A stretch of DNA of 64,000 nucleotides from Sequoia sempervirens (taxonomy: Eukaryota; Streptophyta; Pinopsida; Cupressales; Cupressaceae), in the NCBI GenBank assembly GCA_007258455.2, contig VDFB02193867.1:572483057-572547056 (forward strand), read 5' to 3'. Both the position numbers and the translations under genes were made by a program. A model generated the notes under the pieces. It did no database searches. It had not been told where the DNA came from and saw only the letters and a list, made by a program, of their open reading frames with translations. This document shows, piece by piece, positions 11,660 to 24,092 of the stretch (position 1 is the stretch's first letter; each line of letters opens with the position of its first letter).

Positions 11660-13744
11660 AGATCTATTGAGTGAATATTTTGTAATCCCTTTACAGATTA
11701 CAAAATATGAATTTCATCCACAACTATGATGAGATAAATCTCTCCTCTTAGAAAGGGAAGGCTCCCTTCTTATTGTTTAATACAATTAACTAGAAACTAA
11801 ACTAAGATATATACATCATAATTATCCATGAGGGGTGTCTCCATTAGCATATCCTCTTGTTTCAGGATAAGAGAAATAAACAATAATGATATCCTCAAAT
11901 ACAACTAGTTAGAGCAATAATAGCTGATACCTACAAGTACCGACAAACAAAAGTAACTTAGAATTGAAACACAAAGTATTCAACTAATTTCTCATGATGA
12001 TTCCAAGAGTAATTGTATCACCAGTTGTAGCACAATTTTTTTCAACTAATAACACCAAAGATCCAAGTGAATATAATTGGAAATTGTAGCATAAAGTCTA
12101 CAAGTTCTCAACACAATTCATACACACAAGAATATAATAAAAAAATTGCAGCACAAAGTCTCCAAGTTCTCAATCAAATTTACACATGCTCTAAATGCAA
12201 TATGATAGTACAAAGTCTATCAGTACTATACCTGAATTCCCTTTTGATTAAAAAGATAACATGCCACGTTCATATCAATTTCAAGAAAATATAATGAGTG
12301 ACATAAGAACAATCTCACATATAACAAATGTGTTCCAAAGCAAAGGTTGGAAGAAAGCTACTTTTATTGATAAATTTCAAGTATGCACATTCAACTCAAA
12401 GTTTGCAATTGCTCATCAAAATTTGGGCAGTATCTAGTCTCTAGAGATCAAAAGTTTTTTTATTACAAATGAGCTCTCTCATATTTATAGGTGAGAGCTA
12501 AGAGCTAATCTAGGAAAAAGTATAATTACTTTGACTTATTCAACAATGGAGTCCAAAATTATTGGAGGACTTCAAAGTTGTTACATGTATTTATAATTTG
12601 TAAAATGACAAATTACACTAAATTGTCTTCATCTAACTACAAAAACTTGTAAATGACTAAAACTAATACAAGGAAGATTTAGTCTTCTTCAACATCCTTC
12701 TCCATGAAATCTTCATGATGATGTGCACTTCATCACTGTCTGACATTGAAGTATACTTGGACATGGCGAGGATTCTTGAGATTGACTCCTTCAATGGTGT
12801 TGAACACTTTTTGATGCCTTTCAAGAACAATTTTCAAATTATCTAAAGTAAATTGAAAATCCATCATTTTGTCCTTTGAAGCTATTGAGAAAGCTTCGCC
12901 TTCAAATTCCTTTCAAATTCCTTTCAAACCATAGATGTATATTGTTGAATAATTGAATTGGTGGGAAGAATTTTTTGGTGGCATTTCATAAATTTCTTGC
13001 TCAATGATAGGCAAGAATTTGATCAAAACTTCTTAGGAACACAAACACCAAAGATCAAAACATGCAAGAGTAGTTGCAAAAACTTCGTATTTTCTAGTGT
13101 TAGAGAAAAATAGGGTTTTATGCACTGGAGGGAAAATTTTGAGCGACTGCGTATACTTTGGCAATTCAAATGCAAAGGTGGGGAAAAATTGAGCTCTTCC
13201 ATGAGGTATTATATTTTAGATGTAATGGCTCAAATTTTTTGAGATACTACATGTTGGATGTAAATTTGAACTATTACATAGGCTTGGATAATTTGGATGT
13301 GGTGATGGAAAAAATGGAGCGAAAGCGTGAAAAATAGGGTTTGAGCATGATGGGTGCGAAAAATGGAGTGCAAAGGGCTATCTTGGCGAAGCGGGAAAAT
13401 TTTCCAATGTTAGGAAATTTTTAGCAAAAATGGGTAAATGCGATGGAAAATTACGAGATTTCATGTAGAAATTTTGTTGCAAAAATTTGTAATGTCATCA
13501 AAATTATCAACATTACATTTTGGGAAGAATTCTTCTTTTTTGCAATTTCGATAAAAAATATCGATTTTACAAATTTTAAGAAGATTTTCATTTTTTTCCA
13601 AGTCGTTAAAAATCGACGATCTTGAAAGAAAGAACTGTTGTTTATTACAAATTTGGTAAAAATTACCGGCATAGCAAATGGGTAGATCATATTACTATTT
13701 TTTCAAATCGAGAAAATTCTCCAATTTTACAAGTATCCTTCGAT

Positions 13745-14190
13745 TTTAATTGTTGGGTCAAGGAAAAACCTCAACCCTACAAATAGGGCTAGGACTTAGC
13801 TTTTCCAATTTGTTGAAATTCAATGAACTTGCAAGGACAAAAATGTTAATTTGTTGGGTCGAGGAAAAACCCCAACCCTGCAAAGGAGTAGAACACTTTG
13901 CCTTTGTAATTTTGACAAAAAAGTGTCGATCATATAAATAAGGGTTGTCATAACTTGCACCTTCACTGAAAATCATCAAAGTGACAAGTATCATTTGGAA
14001 TTACTTTTGCATAGGTGGGACTTTCCGCCGAAACTACAAAAAGGCATGAAAGTCTTTGTAAGGTTGGGGAAAATCCTCAACCATACAAAAGAACATTTAA
14101 GACTTTGAATATGTAGGTATTTTCGATACAGATGCAAGTAGAACACATTAGTTCCTGCGAGGTCAAGGAAAATTGTTGACTTTGCAAGAT
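13745..14190. repeat. ~100-bp repeats with inverted-repeat cores in the U3 of LTR A
   Basis: Cores at about 13751, 13853, 14058 and 14158 (a fifth near 16087, beyond LTR B), spaced near 100 bp, with a weaker unit near 14010. Each resembles stem GGTTGAGGA, a 3-base loop, then TCCTCAACC followed by a TGCAAA-like run. Examples are GTCAAGGAAAAACCTCAACC and GTTGGGGAAAATCCTCAACC. Confidence 0.65.
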
Positions 14191-14299
14191 ACAATGGAGG
14201 TTTGTTCACACAAAGTAAAACCACACTCATACAAGTATGAAACAATCACTCATTTGCATAATTGGTAAAAACTATTAACTGTGCACACAAACATAGACT

Positions 14300-16063
14300 T
14301 GACATTGACATCAACTGAAATGGAAATCACAAAAAATGCAATTAACACGGGTTTGACATCTATGTTAGAGAAAATGTGGAAGAATGAAGAGGAAAAAAAA
14401 ATTAAATGGATTTTAAAATTAGTTTAAAAAGACAATTAAAATGACAACTAATGCACTTGATGAAAAAATTGAGATTGCAGGAGCACTAAAATTTGGTGCC
14501 CGTACAAATTGGTTTGACTTGACTTGTAGTTTTGAGAATTTTTAACAATTTTGCAAGTAATTTGCAATTTCATGAAAAATCACTGAGTTGACTGATCCAA
14601 GAGGATCTAGATGACCTAAAAAATTCACAGTCTTAGAATTCGACAGAACCATCACCATGTCAAAGTGCTAAAAAAACTGGACCCAACACAACTTGAATAG
14701 GCAAAAAAGGAGCTCGTATGCCAAAGTTATGGTAAATCAAAGTTGGGATCAAACCGGGTATAGAGGCCAATTAGAAAGGAAAAAAAATGATCATTCCAAA
14801 AATTATCAAAGGTGGCATCACATTGAAGAGCTCATCACCATGGTTCCAATGCCGCTTGTTTCGTTGAAAACGAAGCTTGTACGATGAAGATATGGCCAAT
14901 CAAAGTTGAAGGTTAACTGGATGCTAATGTGGCAAGTGTAAGTGATGTGGAAAAAATGTGGATCCTCCTTACTAAATTCACGTACTACCACTACACCATG
15001 CTTTTCTTTTGAGAAATAAAGTGGTGGAGGTTTATTTTATTTCACAAAATCCATTTTATGGGATTCCAAGCAGATTTTGTGGGATTTAAAGGCAATGGAT
15101 TAAAACCAAATCTCCTAAAAACTAAAAAATTGAACCCTTTCAAACAATATTGAATAAGTCCAAATCTCCCAAGTTAAAGAATTTAACCCCCAAATAAAAG
15201 TAGAAAATCCAAAATTAAAATACTAACCCCTATAAAAAAGGGCCTAATCCTTTAGAATATTAAAGCCCATTTACATAATATAATTAAAGGGCTTAGATAA
15301 AATTTTAAATGATTTATTAAGAGATATTTAAGGGAATTTTAAATCCTTTAAAGGTAAATGAAATTATTTGTAATGACTTGGAGACATAAGAGCCATTATT
15401 TGAACATAAAATTGCTAAATATTTGAAGGGATTATTTAAAAGAATTATCTTGTAAAGCCCAAAATTAAACAGGCAAATATGTAAAAGGAGATATGGGTGA
15501 TTTTGTAAATCTTATGGTTTTAACCATAATGGGAAAAAAATTATGTATAAAAAGGGGGTGTTTTTAGATTTTGGGGGACAAGCAATTTTCTTTTGGGAAA
15601 GGCAATTTTCATGGTGGAGAAATTAGGCATATTGGGAAGGAATTTTGAAGGTGTTGGCAGGAGATTGTGAGAGACTTTGTAATGTAGATTTTGAAGCTTA
15701 GATGATGTAAAAAAGCATGTTAAAGCTTGGCATCATTAATAAAGCGGTCCAACATTGAGAAGCGGACCCGAAGACATAGCTCATGTTGAGCGAACTCCGT
15801 TATCAAGCTCTCGATCTCTCTTCTTCTCTTATGTCTTATAATTTTCTCTTATTCTTTCTAGTTCTTCTTTAATTCCTTCTTTGAGATATTAATTATGGAA
15901 TTTAAGTAATTGGTTCAGTTGTGTAAAGGAATAAGTGAACTCAATTTTATAATTTTAATGATTAAAATACATAACCACACAATTCTGTTTGCGATAGGAA
16001 TAAATATGTAATTAGGAGTAAAGTGAAAATTATTTGTAACCCTTTAATTACAGATCACTAACA
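14300..16063 (+). mobile_element. Solo LTR 'B' nested in LTR A
   Basis: Begins TGACATTGAC and ends CACTAACA, flanked by exact 5-bp duplications AGACT (14295-14299, 16064-16068). Plus-strand TATAAAAAGG at 15546 and AATAAA at 15738 give an R region of ordinary size and set the orientation. Excising it rejoins the hairpin-repeat sequence of LTR A. The open frame at 14693-14887 shows no homology I recognise. Confidence 0.78.
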
Positions 16064-16356
16064 AGACTTGTGCAATGTTGACTTATAAGGTGAGGGAAAA
16101 ACCTCAACCTTGCAAGTATATTTTTTTTTCTAACTTTAGATAACCTAATTTTTGCAATTTGGACAAAAAGAAGAATTATGACGAGCTAATGAAGGTTATT
16201 GCTTGAAAGGCATTCCAAGACTTAGGACTGCACATGAGGGAAACTTGAGATTTTCCTCATTTTGTGTGCTTAGAGTACATGGGACTATGAAATAAACAAG
16301 TTTCATAAGGGTTATCCCGTGAATCAAGCACAACGAGATTCAAGGATAACAAGATC

Positions 16357-16990
16357 CAACACTTGGAATGTTGTATCTAATATGATAAGCCCAAATCTGA
16401 TAGGTAATGAAATAGCACCCTTAGAAGAGAATTCTACATCATCATAAGCCTTTATGATAATACTCTTTTGATGAATCTACACAAGCCTTAGAGAAACCTA
16501 ATGTTGTAACCAATTTTAAGTTGCAAATATTCAATCCTGCTCCATTGTCTACTAGACTTGTTTGATTTTATGTTTATTGAAAAAGGCTTCAAGGTGTAAA
16601 GGATCATTATGATTAGGCTTTTGTTAAGAGAATTCATGGTTAGAATAGGTGATGTAATGGGTGTTGGTTAGGTACCCCACCATTGCCTAGAATTGATCAA
16701 CATTAAGGTCTGTGGGTACAAATGTTTCTTGCAAGGCCTTATCGAAGATGGATTTGTGTTCAGGAGATATGCGAAGTAGCTCGAGGATAAAAATTTGGGT
16801 AGGTGTCTTCCCCAAATGGTCTAAAAGATTGTACTAGGTTTTTGGCTACTGTTTAGGAGGAGCTCCTTGTAGGTTTACCTTGGTTCATCAAGTTGTAACT
16901 GCACATTCTGTTCATTTCTTGATTGTAATGGTAGCGACACTATCATCCAAGGCTCAAATATTATGTATGGTGTATTCATGGGTGATATGG
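16357..16990 (-). pseudogene. Gypsy aspartic protease N-terminal part
   Basis: Minus-strand frames read KTPTQIFILELLRISPEHK near 16800, EAFFNKHKIKQV near 16590, the active-site box DNGAGLN (16535-16549 covers DNGAG), IKAYDDVEFSSKGAISLPI near 16430 and TFQVLDL at the LTR A insertion point. This is the retropepsin domain that matures Gag-Pol. It contains multiple stops and frame changes, and continues after LTR A at 11659. Confidence 0.7.
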
Positions 16991-16999
16991 GTGTAATTG

Positions 17000-19215
17000 G
17001 CTTGGTCGTTGGTCTTGGCACCTGAATTGGAGGCTTTCCCTGTCACATGGTCATGCAAAGGATTTTTAAAGATAATATGATAATTATTAGAGGTCGCTCA
17101 AGGATTGTCCACTTCTACAACACCATTCTCAATGAGGTCTTGAATTATGTTCTTAAGTTGCCGACAAGATGAGGTTTTGTGCCTTTTAATGCAGTGATAG
17201 TCACAAAATTCATTTTCATCCCACCAAGATGGTTTAAAAGGCCCTGGATCACAATGCTTGGCCTCTAGAAGTTGTGTGATGTTGGATTACAAAAGCTTCC
17301 TCAAGACGGATTTGATGGGTTTCCCTAAGGGGGTGTATTTATGTCTTGGTTAGTAATTTCTTGGAGGTTCATGTTCTTGATTATTCTGAACCGCATTCGT
17401 TGTTTGATTGGGAACGTGTGGTGGGTTATTGATTATGTTGGGTCCTTTAAGAGTGACTGTAGGGTTAGTTTTGTTTACTATCTTCACATCTATAACCCCA
17501 TCGTTTGTGACATTCTTGTTTCGAGCCTAATATTTTCTTTTATCATTAGGGGTGTTTTGGGAACTTTGGTTCTTGTTAAATATTTTGATTTCACCTTTTG
17601 CAATAAGTGTCTTATCAAGGGTAGTACCTTTCTCAACAAGGTCAGAAAATGCGATACAACAAAGGATTTGTAGTTGGTATTTCAATTCCATGACTAAGTT
17701 TTCAATGAACATGTGTACCAATTATTTTTCAAGTATTTTGGAAGGACACCTGCTATCCAATCTTCTCCATCTTTGGAAGAAAGATACAAAGGTCTCCCCT
17801 TCTTCTTGTTTGGCGTGGCACAATGTTGCTATGGTTAGTCATTTTCAATGTTGTAGGAAAAATGTGTCACAAACTTGCTTGTTAACTCATCACATGTTTG
17901 TATCCCTGTGGGTAAATGGGCAAACCACTCCAGTGCTTGTCCTATGAGACTTCTTGGAAATAATCTCATTAAGTAGATATGCTCAAATGCAATATCTATG
18001 CAAGCAACATGGAAATCCCTCGCATGTTATATTGGACTTCCCTTTCCTCTGTATTTGGTGAAATTTGGGATAACATAATTGTGAGGAAAAGGATGCATAT
18101 ATATACTTTTTTCAAAAGGATATGGGCATAGTTTTGGCATGGAGTAAGCCTTCTCTGTTGATATTTGCACATCGACAACTTGCTTTTGTAGTGCATGCAT
18201 TTGATTTGTGAAGACTTCTATGGAGGATAATGATGTGTCCATTGCATTAACAACCACATTGTGATATAGATGACCTATGTTCAAGGCAATGTTTTGCAAT
18301 CCAATAATTGGAGTGGGTGAATTGAAGTTGGCACCAAATGAGTGTGATGAAGATGGATTTTGGTTTTAGATGTTAGGAGTTAAAGATGTAATTTGGGTGA
18401 TGTGTGGACTGTGTGGTGGATTGATATTGGATTGTGATTGCAATGGGTTTGAAATTTTTGACCATGTAGGTTTTGGTTGCCATGTTGTTGAGAAGGCCCT
18501 TGGATATTATTTTGCAAAGGAATACCCAAACCAAGACCTTGTTCTAACATGTTGATTTTCAAGTTTAAATTGAAATTTGGTGAAATTTTTTTCCTTGGAG
18601 GTTGTGACTTAGGACCACTAATGTAAACCTTTCACATCTTAGGTGGTTTGGTGTTTGATTTATTTTGTCCCGTTGCAAAAGGATTGAAAGATGGGGTCCT
18701 CGTAGTATGATATGATGAGGAAAATGGATCAAATGTGTTGCTAGGTGGTTGGGACATATATTGGGTACCTTGTCCTCTGAATACTAGTGTTGTGTTGACC
18801 ATTATAGTGTTTTAAGGTGTTTCCTGTAATGGAAAAGTAGCATGCACCCGTGGAGTAGTATGGTTGGGAGTAGATGTGTTATGTCCTTGGTTTTGTGCGA
18901 CACCATTTGTTTGTGATTCAGAAAGCATGTTGATATCAAAACCAAGGGGATTTTGGTTCCACTTTGTAATAGTTTCATGATAAATCATTGGGGATCTATT
19001 GCTGCTATCTCATCTACAAAGCATGCTACACTAGGGTCTTGAGCAACCGATTCAATTTCTTCCTTAGTTAAACATCTTTGTACATCTTGTAATGTGAACT
19101 TATCAAAAGGATTTGGGAATGTAGATCATGATTTCAGTGCCTCATTTGAGGAAGAAGACCCAAAATTCATGTTGTGAGTTGGGTTGAAATAGGGATCTTC
19201 GTTTGTGTAGTCCAT
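17000..19215 (-). pseudogene. Gypsy gag
   Basis: Start chosen at about 19215 (MDYTNEDPYFNPTHNMNF on the minus strand). The N-terminal part is low-complexity and Gln/His/Pro-rich. Then come FEKSIYMHPFPHNYVIP and KYRGKGSP (about 18030-18130). The Retrotrans_gag core follows: CIDIAFEHIYLMRLFPRSL, ALEWFAHLPTGI, ATLCHAKQEEGETFVSFFQRW, and FSDLVEKGTTLDKTLI (17527-17990). A C-terminal zinc-knuckle-like C-X2-H-X4-H-X4-C (CDYHCIKRHKTSSC) lies near 17190. Gag forms the virus-like particle. Several stops and at least two frameshifts. Plus-strand frames at 17341-17673 and 17552-17947 are antisense shadows. Confidence 0.8.
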
Positions 19216-19537
19216 CTCTTTTCTTTTACTTTGTAACCTAGTTTGGACCATATATGACTTGTAACTTAATGAAGGATATGGAGTCAAAGGGATGCTAATA
19301 CAATTATGGATATGAAATTATGCTATATTTTGGGGATTTTTGAGATATAGGAATGTCTAATGGTAATGCACTTATGACCAAGGTTAGGGTGCAAACTGAC
19401 AATAGGTGAAATCAAGATATGGTAATGTCACTATGACCAAATCTATGGTGTGATTAAAGCTAAGATATGAGACTAAGACATAGGATGGAAAATGAGACTA
19501 TAGTTATGCACCTTTGGGGACCTAAGAGAAGGGTACT
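19216..19537 (-). other. Gypsy 5' leader, proximal part
   Basis: Non-coding sequence between gag and solo LTR C. It resumes at 22122 on the other side of the insertion. Confidence 0.55.
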
Positions 19538-22116
19538 TGTTGGATCTCAGTTGTGTTCATGGTTTTTCCTTAATGACAAAATCACTTTTTGGGTCTCATG
19601 GTCTAACAATTTCAGATTTGGTCTCTTAGAATCTTTATGCTCTCCATATTCATGTTACATGTTGATATTATTCATGTGGCTTCTGGCTCAGATTTATGAA
19701 TGCAATTATCTTTAGATGGTTATGGTTACTGACAGTGTTGATAAGGCTTGTTACAGGTTATTCAGATGATGTTCATTGTGACAGGGCATGCATTAGCTTC
19801 TGTGATAAACGATATTGCTATCTTGACAAGTCATTCAAGTTGATCATGGTTCAGATTATTCAGGTATATCATTTTCAGTATGATCTTGGCTTCATTGTTA
19901 TTTATTAGGTTAATCTTGGCATATGATATTCAATTATCATTGAGTTTTTTCATGACACTCTATTGGAGGTAAAGCCACGCATGGCTTTGACTTGGCTTTG
20001 TTATTAATCAGGTTCTTCACATTTCAAATGAGATATGGTTTACATTGCATATTTCACTTAGTGTATTTTGACCTCTGTCTTAGGCAATTTGGTTATTGTT
20101 TCAATTGCTCCATGAAACTTGGTATAGTAACATCATTGCTCTCATGTCTCTAAAGCCATCATGAACTCACATTTTATTTGGTGGCATAGTATACACTTCG
20201 GTTCTAGTATCTCATTGTTTGATGGTTTTTATTGGCTCACGTGGCATATAATTTTTACTTTTTATTTGGAGCCTCTTATGCTCTAGCCTTGACTCTATAG
20301 TCAGCATTCAAAGGCAAGTTCTTATCTTTATTAGTTGAAGCCTTTTCTTTTTACATATGATATTGATATATCATTGTCATGATAATATTTTGTGGGGTCA
20401 ACATCTAAATAGAAACAACCCTATCGAGTTTCCCTTAGCATATTTCAGTGGTAATATATATTGGGTTTGATTTATGTAAAAGGCTACTTGGCAGCCATCA
20501 TTCTCTGTATTTTTAAGTTGTCATTATGAGAATCTTTGACTCAGAATATAGTTTATTTTAATGTTCATTATGTGTCGACAATTTGCAAGCAAAATTTGGA
20601 GGTGATCATGTGGTTGGGTCCTTGGTAAATGATTAGTCAAGCGGACTCATAAACATTTTTAATTATTTGATTATTATTGTGTCTTTTTGCCTTCAGACTC
20701 CAAATCTTTATTAACTTTAGCAAATCCATCGACTGACTTGAGAGAAGACTTGTTTAGGGAAAAATGATATTGCATTTTCATTGATTATGGTTTGGAACCC
20801 TAGTGTCGCCATGCTGGAATTTCAGTTGCATATTGTGCAAGGTTGCTATGGTATTCTTACTTGGTTTTTAGTTATGTTGGTCTTTGATGGATGGAAAGAT
20901 TGTTGGTGGTTTTCATTTGAGCTGGAAGTGGTAGTTTGGGCAGTTTTCATGAAGAACTTTAGGGATTTTATTTGCAGGTTAAATCCACCGTGACAAAGGT
21001 AATATCTATGCATTATTTTGATCTTTCAAAGGTAAATATTTTAAATGAATAGGAAAAGAAAACTTTGTTTTTTAGTTTCAAATAAATTTCTTAACTAAAT
21101 TGAAACTACCTTGAACCTGAGTGTAAACTCAAGGGTTTCATCTCACTGTGGCATTTTATCTTCATATCATTGATTTTTTCTTAAAAATATTTGATTGGCT
21201 TCATGATCATACATTATGTCTCTTACAAGTTCATAAAATATGGGAATTAAAATCGGGTTTACTTGAAAAAGATGTATAACCGTTTCACAAACATTGTATA
21301 TATGTATCTCTACAAAAACATAAAAAAAAAGTGATGTGAAGAGAGGAAATTGTATGGATAGAGTATTGCTTATTGTGAAATCATTTTGTAAAAAGAGAAG
21401 AGTGGGCTCATATTGTTTTTATCTCTGATTGTATTACAGAGATTATGTTGAGCATTATTGCAAAATCATTTTGTATCTTATTGTAATTTTATGACTGGAA
21501 AAAAAATGATTGCAGTTATAAGGTTCTGATGGGTTGCAATATTTTGAATGTTTGATGAAGTTGGTGCTTCAGAAAGATTATGGGAGTTGGTACTCCTCAT
21601 TGTTACAGAGTTGGTGCTCTTTGATTAATAAAAAGGAAATTTTAGCTAGTGGTTTTTTATACCCCAAGAGGTTTTTTCCACTTAGGAAATCTCATGTTAT
21701 GTGAATTTATTTGTCTCTCATTTTTTTCATGTTAATGTGCTTATGCAGTCAATGCTATGATACTTTTAGTATGCTCAAAAGTTTCTTATTTCAAAAGGTT
21801 GTCATGCAAAGTTAAAAAGTCTTCTGTTAAGCAAATTAAAAGTGCATTGAGCAAAAGTTGTTCTGTTACAAAAGCACATACAAGATTGTTCACACTTTAA
21901 TTGAACAATATCATATGATGCTTTTAACATGAGTTGTAAATGTTAATCAAGTTTCATGTCAATCTGAATTTAAATGTTGATGTACACTTGCGTAAGCAAG
22001 TCTGCCACATTGAGTTTAAATTTGTAAAAAGTTTCATGATGCATTTAGAGTAAAATAAAATAAAATTACATCACTCTGATTCACCCCCCCCTCTCAAAGT
22101 GAATCCACTTCCAACA
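19538..22116 (+). mobile_element. Solo LTR 'C' (2.58 kb) in the gypsy leader
   Basis: Begins TGTTGGATCTC and ends CACTTCCAACA, so the terminal inverted repeat TGTTGGA is perfect over 7 bp. It is flanked by GTACT (19533-19537) and GTATT (22117-22121), a 5-bp duplication with one mismatch. Close to its end is CTGATTCAC followed by a run of C, a motif shared with the LTRs at 46668-48132 and 61110-63520, which lie in the opposite orientation. Short open frames inside (19467-19908, 20781-20993, 21.6 kb area) are not coding. Confidence 0.82.
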
Positions 22117-22121
22117 GTATT

Positions 22122-23311
22122 AACCAAGCTAAGATATTTTAAGATAACAAGTCAGATCTTCAAGACCTTCAAAGAGACAATGAATAAAAAGGATGATGAT
22201 TATGATTTGAAAAAGTGATCCTTAAACTAGACTTGTGAATTTGAAGGCCCAACTTAAATGATGATGATTGATAGATAAAAATACAAGGTCAAGGACAATC
22301 TAAATATGTGACAATGAATCAATCAAAGGTATGATAAGCCTCCTAGTATGAAGTCTAAAAAGATATATGCAACTAAGAATGACCTAAGGCTTGACTAATC
22401 AATGCAAGGATAGCAAACTAAGGAATGAAAGACAACCTAAGTGAATGCAATGAAATGGTTGTATTAAGCAAGTCTATGATCTGAAGATATGGTTACTATC
22501 GATCAAATTGATTAAAAGTGAAACTACATAGGAATCTCCCAAAAAATTTGAAAACTAGAAAATGTGGTTCACTGTCTCCCAGATGCAATTTATTGTCTTA
22601 GGCACATGCGGCTCACTATGTGTCGAATGTGGTTTACTGTCATGCAAATGTGGTTCACTATTTTTTAGTAGATGCGGTGCACTATCTTGTAAGTTCATTG
22701 TACTATCTGTCAGATGTGGTGCACAGTGTTTTGACCCTAAGTTGAATGTTTTAAAATGATTTTCTGTGTTGGATAATTGTAAAATGTGATTGAATCTACA
22801 TAGTAAACAATCTGAAAAATAATTTTTGGTTGTTAATTATCTAGATTTTATGTGAATAGTGTATTTCAAAGGCCATATCTAACCCAATTTTCAAGAGTTT
22901 AAGCATAAATCGAAAACACTTCAAGCACTTCAAACACTTCCTAATCCTAAGGTCAATGCCAATGACAACAATCTTAGGCCCATAGCTTGGAATCTCTTTC
23001 AACTCAAATGTAGGAACACCTGAATGAGTGTATACACTCTTGTCTTTGTGAGGGAGGATAGGTAGGGGCCTCTAGAATTGAAAGGATGACCCAATCACCC
23101 TCTCCCCAGAAAGCTATGTGTAGTTTATGCTAAGTCAAGGATTTTTGTCTCATCTCAAGGGAGCTATACGGTGAGTAGCTTCAAGGTGTGATGTGCATCC
23201 CTTGCACTGAGAATGACACCAAAAACCCAATCAATAGGATGGTCTCTAAAGTAACGATTTCTAGTCACTGCTCGGGGACTTAACACCTTGCTAGCACCCA
23301 AAAAATCCACT
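22122..23311 (-). other. Gypsy 5' leader, distal part, with candidate primer-binding site
   Basis: Non-coding. At about 23285-23303 the minus strand reads TGGGTGCTAGCAAGG, resembling the tRNA-complementary primer-binding site expected just inside the 5' LTR; this is a weak, memory-based match. The true LTR/leader boundary is not visible as a clean CA. Confidence 0.35.
22560..22735. repeat. Degenerate ~22-bp minisatellite in the gypsy leader
   Basis: About seven units built on ATGTGGTTCACTGTC, with variants such as ATGCGGCTCACTATG, ATGTGGTTTACTGTC and ATGCGGTGCACTATC, spaced about 20-27 bp apart. The open frame 22562-22759 is a by-product of the repeat. Confidence 0.75.
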
Positions 23312-24092
23312 TAAGGCTTCAACCAACCCTAATTAGGGCCCTAAATACCTCACATTAATGTGGGTAACTCCTCTTTTAGATTTGCACTATCAGTAAGGTA
23401 CTCGCTAGTTAGACCTTGGATTTTGCCTTAATCTTTTATATAGCAGGTCGAGGGAAAATTGTTTTTGGTTGTACCCCTTGGAGTGATCACTTATCCAAAG
23501 GTAGGACCCTCTAAAAATGCTATATAAAAGTGATATAAATAATTCTTTTGATCTCCAAGATCATATAAAAATTTGAGAAGAGAGCATACACATGTATTTG
23601 ATCACACAAGCAATGTTCATTAACCTTAGAAATTGAAATGTGTGGTGTGAAAAATGAGAGTTTTGAAGACTACTTTTGATTCCCAAGATCATATGAAATG
23701 TGAGGGAAGAGCATACACACCTCCAAACACAAACAAGATCACCAAGCAATGCACACACTTGTTCTTTTTAAGCCCAAATTGAAAATGTGCTATTCACAAA
23801 ATACTTGTTCTTTTAGATCCAAATCCAAATGTTCCTACTTTAAAAATCAAGGACACATAAGACCCTGCAAGAACATGGATTAGTAGTCTAGAGAGCAATA
23901 TCTTATCCCAGTGAATGCCATAGGTTGAAAATAAGATATTAGTAACACCAAAACCTCTACCCTGCTGAATGAAAATGGTAGAAAACAAAAAATTCCAAAT
24001 TTAAACCCCTTTTTACCAACATCAAGAAATTGTGTTGTTATGTGTCACAGATGCGGCTCACTATTTTAGGTAGATGCAGTGAACCAAATTAT

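Larger units (their letters stand above)
11665..16351 (-). mobile_element. Solo LTR 'A' inserted in the gypsy protease (itself split by LTR B)
   Basis: Flanked by exact 5-bp duplications AGATC (11660-11664 and 16352-16356). Removing it joins the gypsy protease codons V-L-D-L and D-F-P-Y-N-I-L, which confirms the insertion. The ends read TATTGAG at the left and GATAACA at the right; the left TA is probably a decayed TG. On the minus strand there is a TATA-like CTATAAATA near 12488 and an AATAAA near 12363, so the LTR points leftward with a very long U3. Without LTR B and its duplicated site it is about 2.9 kb. No internal coding region or second LTR is seen, so I call it solo. Confidence 0.75.

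Noticed and set aside
14485..14500. TTGGTGCCCG as a gypsy primer-binding site
   Set aside because: It lies inside LTR B as defined by exact duplications and TG/CA ends, 190 bp from its start, so it cannot be just inside an LTR.
17341..17947. Plus-strand frames of 110 and 131 codons
   Set aside because: They are antisense to the gypsy gag core, which reads convincingly on the minus strand.
19467..20993. Open frames of 60-82 codons in LTR C
   Set aside because: They sit within a sequence defined as an LTR by its ends and target duplication; no domain and no codon signal.
22560..22735. Possible CRISPR-like array
   Set aside because: Units of about 22 bp are themselves degenerate and contiguous, with no conserved repeat plus unique spacer structure, and the context is a plant retrotransposon.
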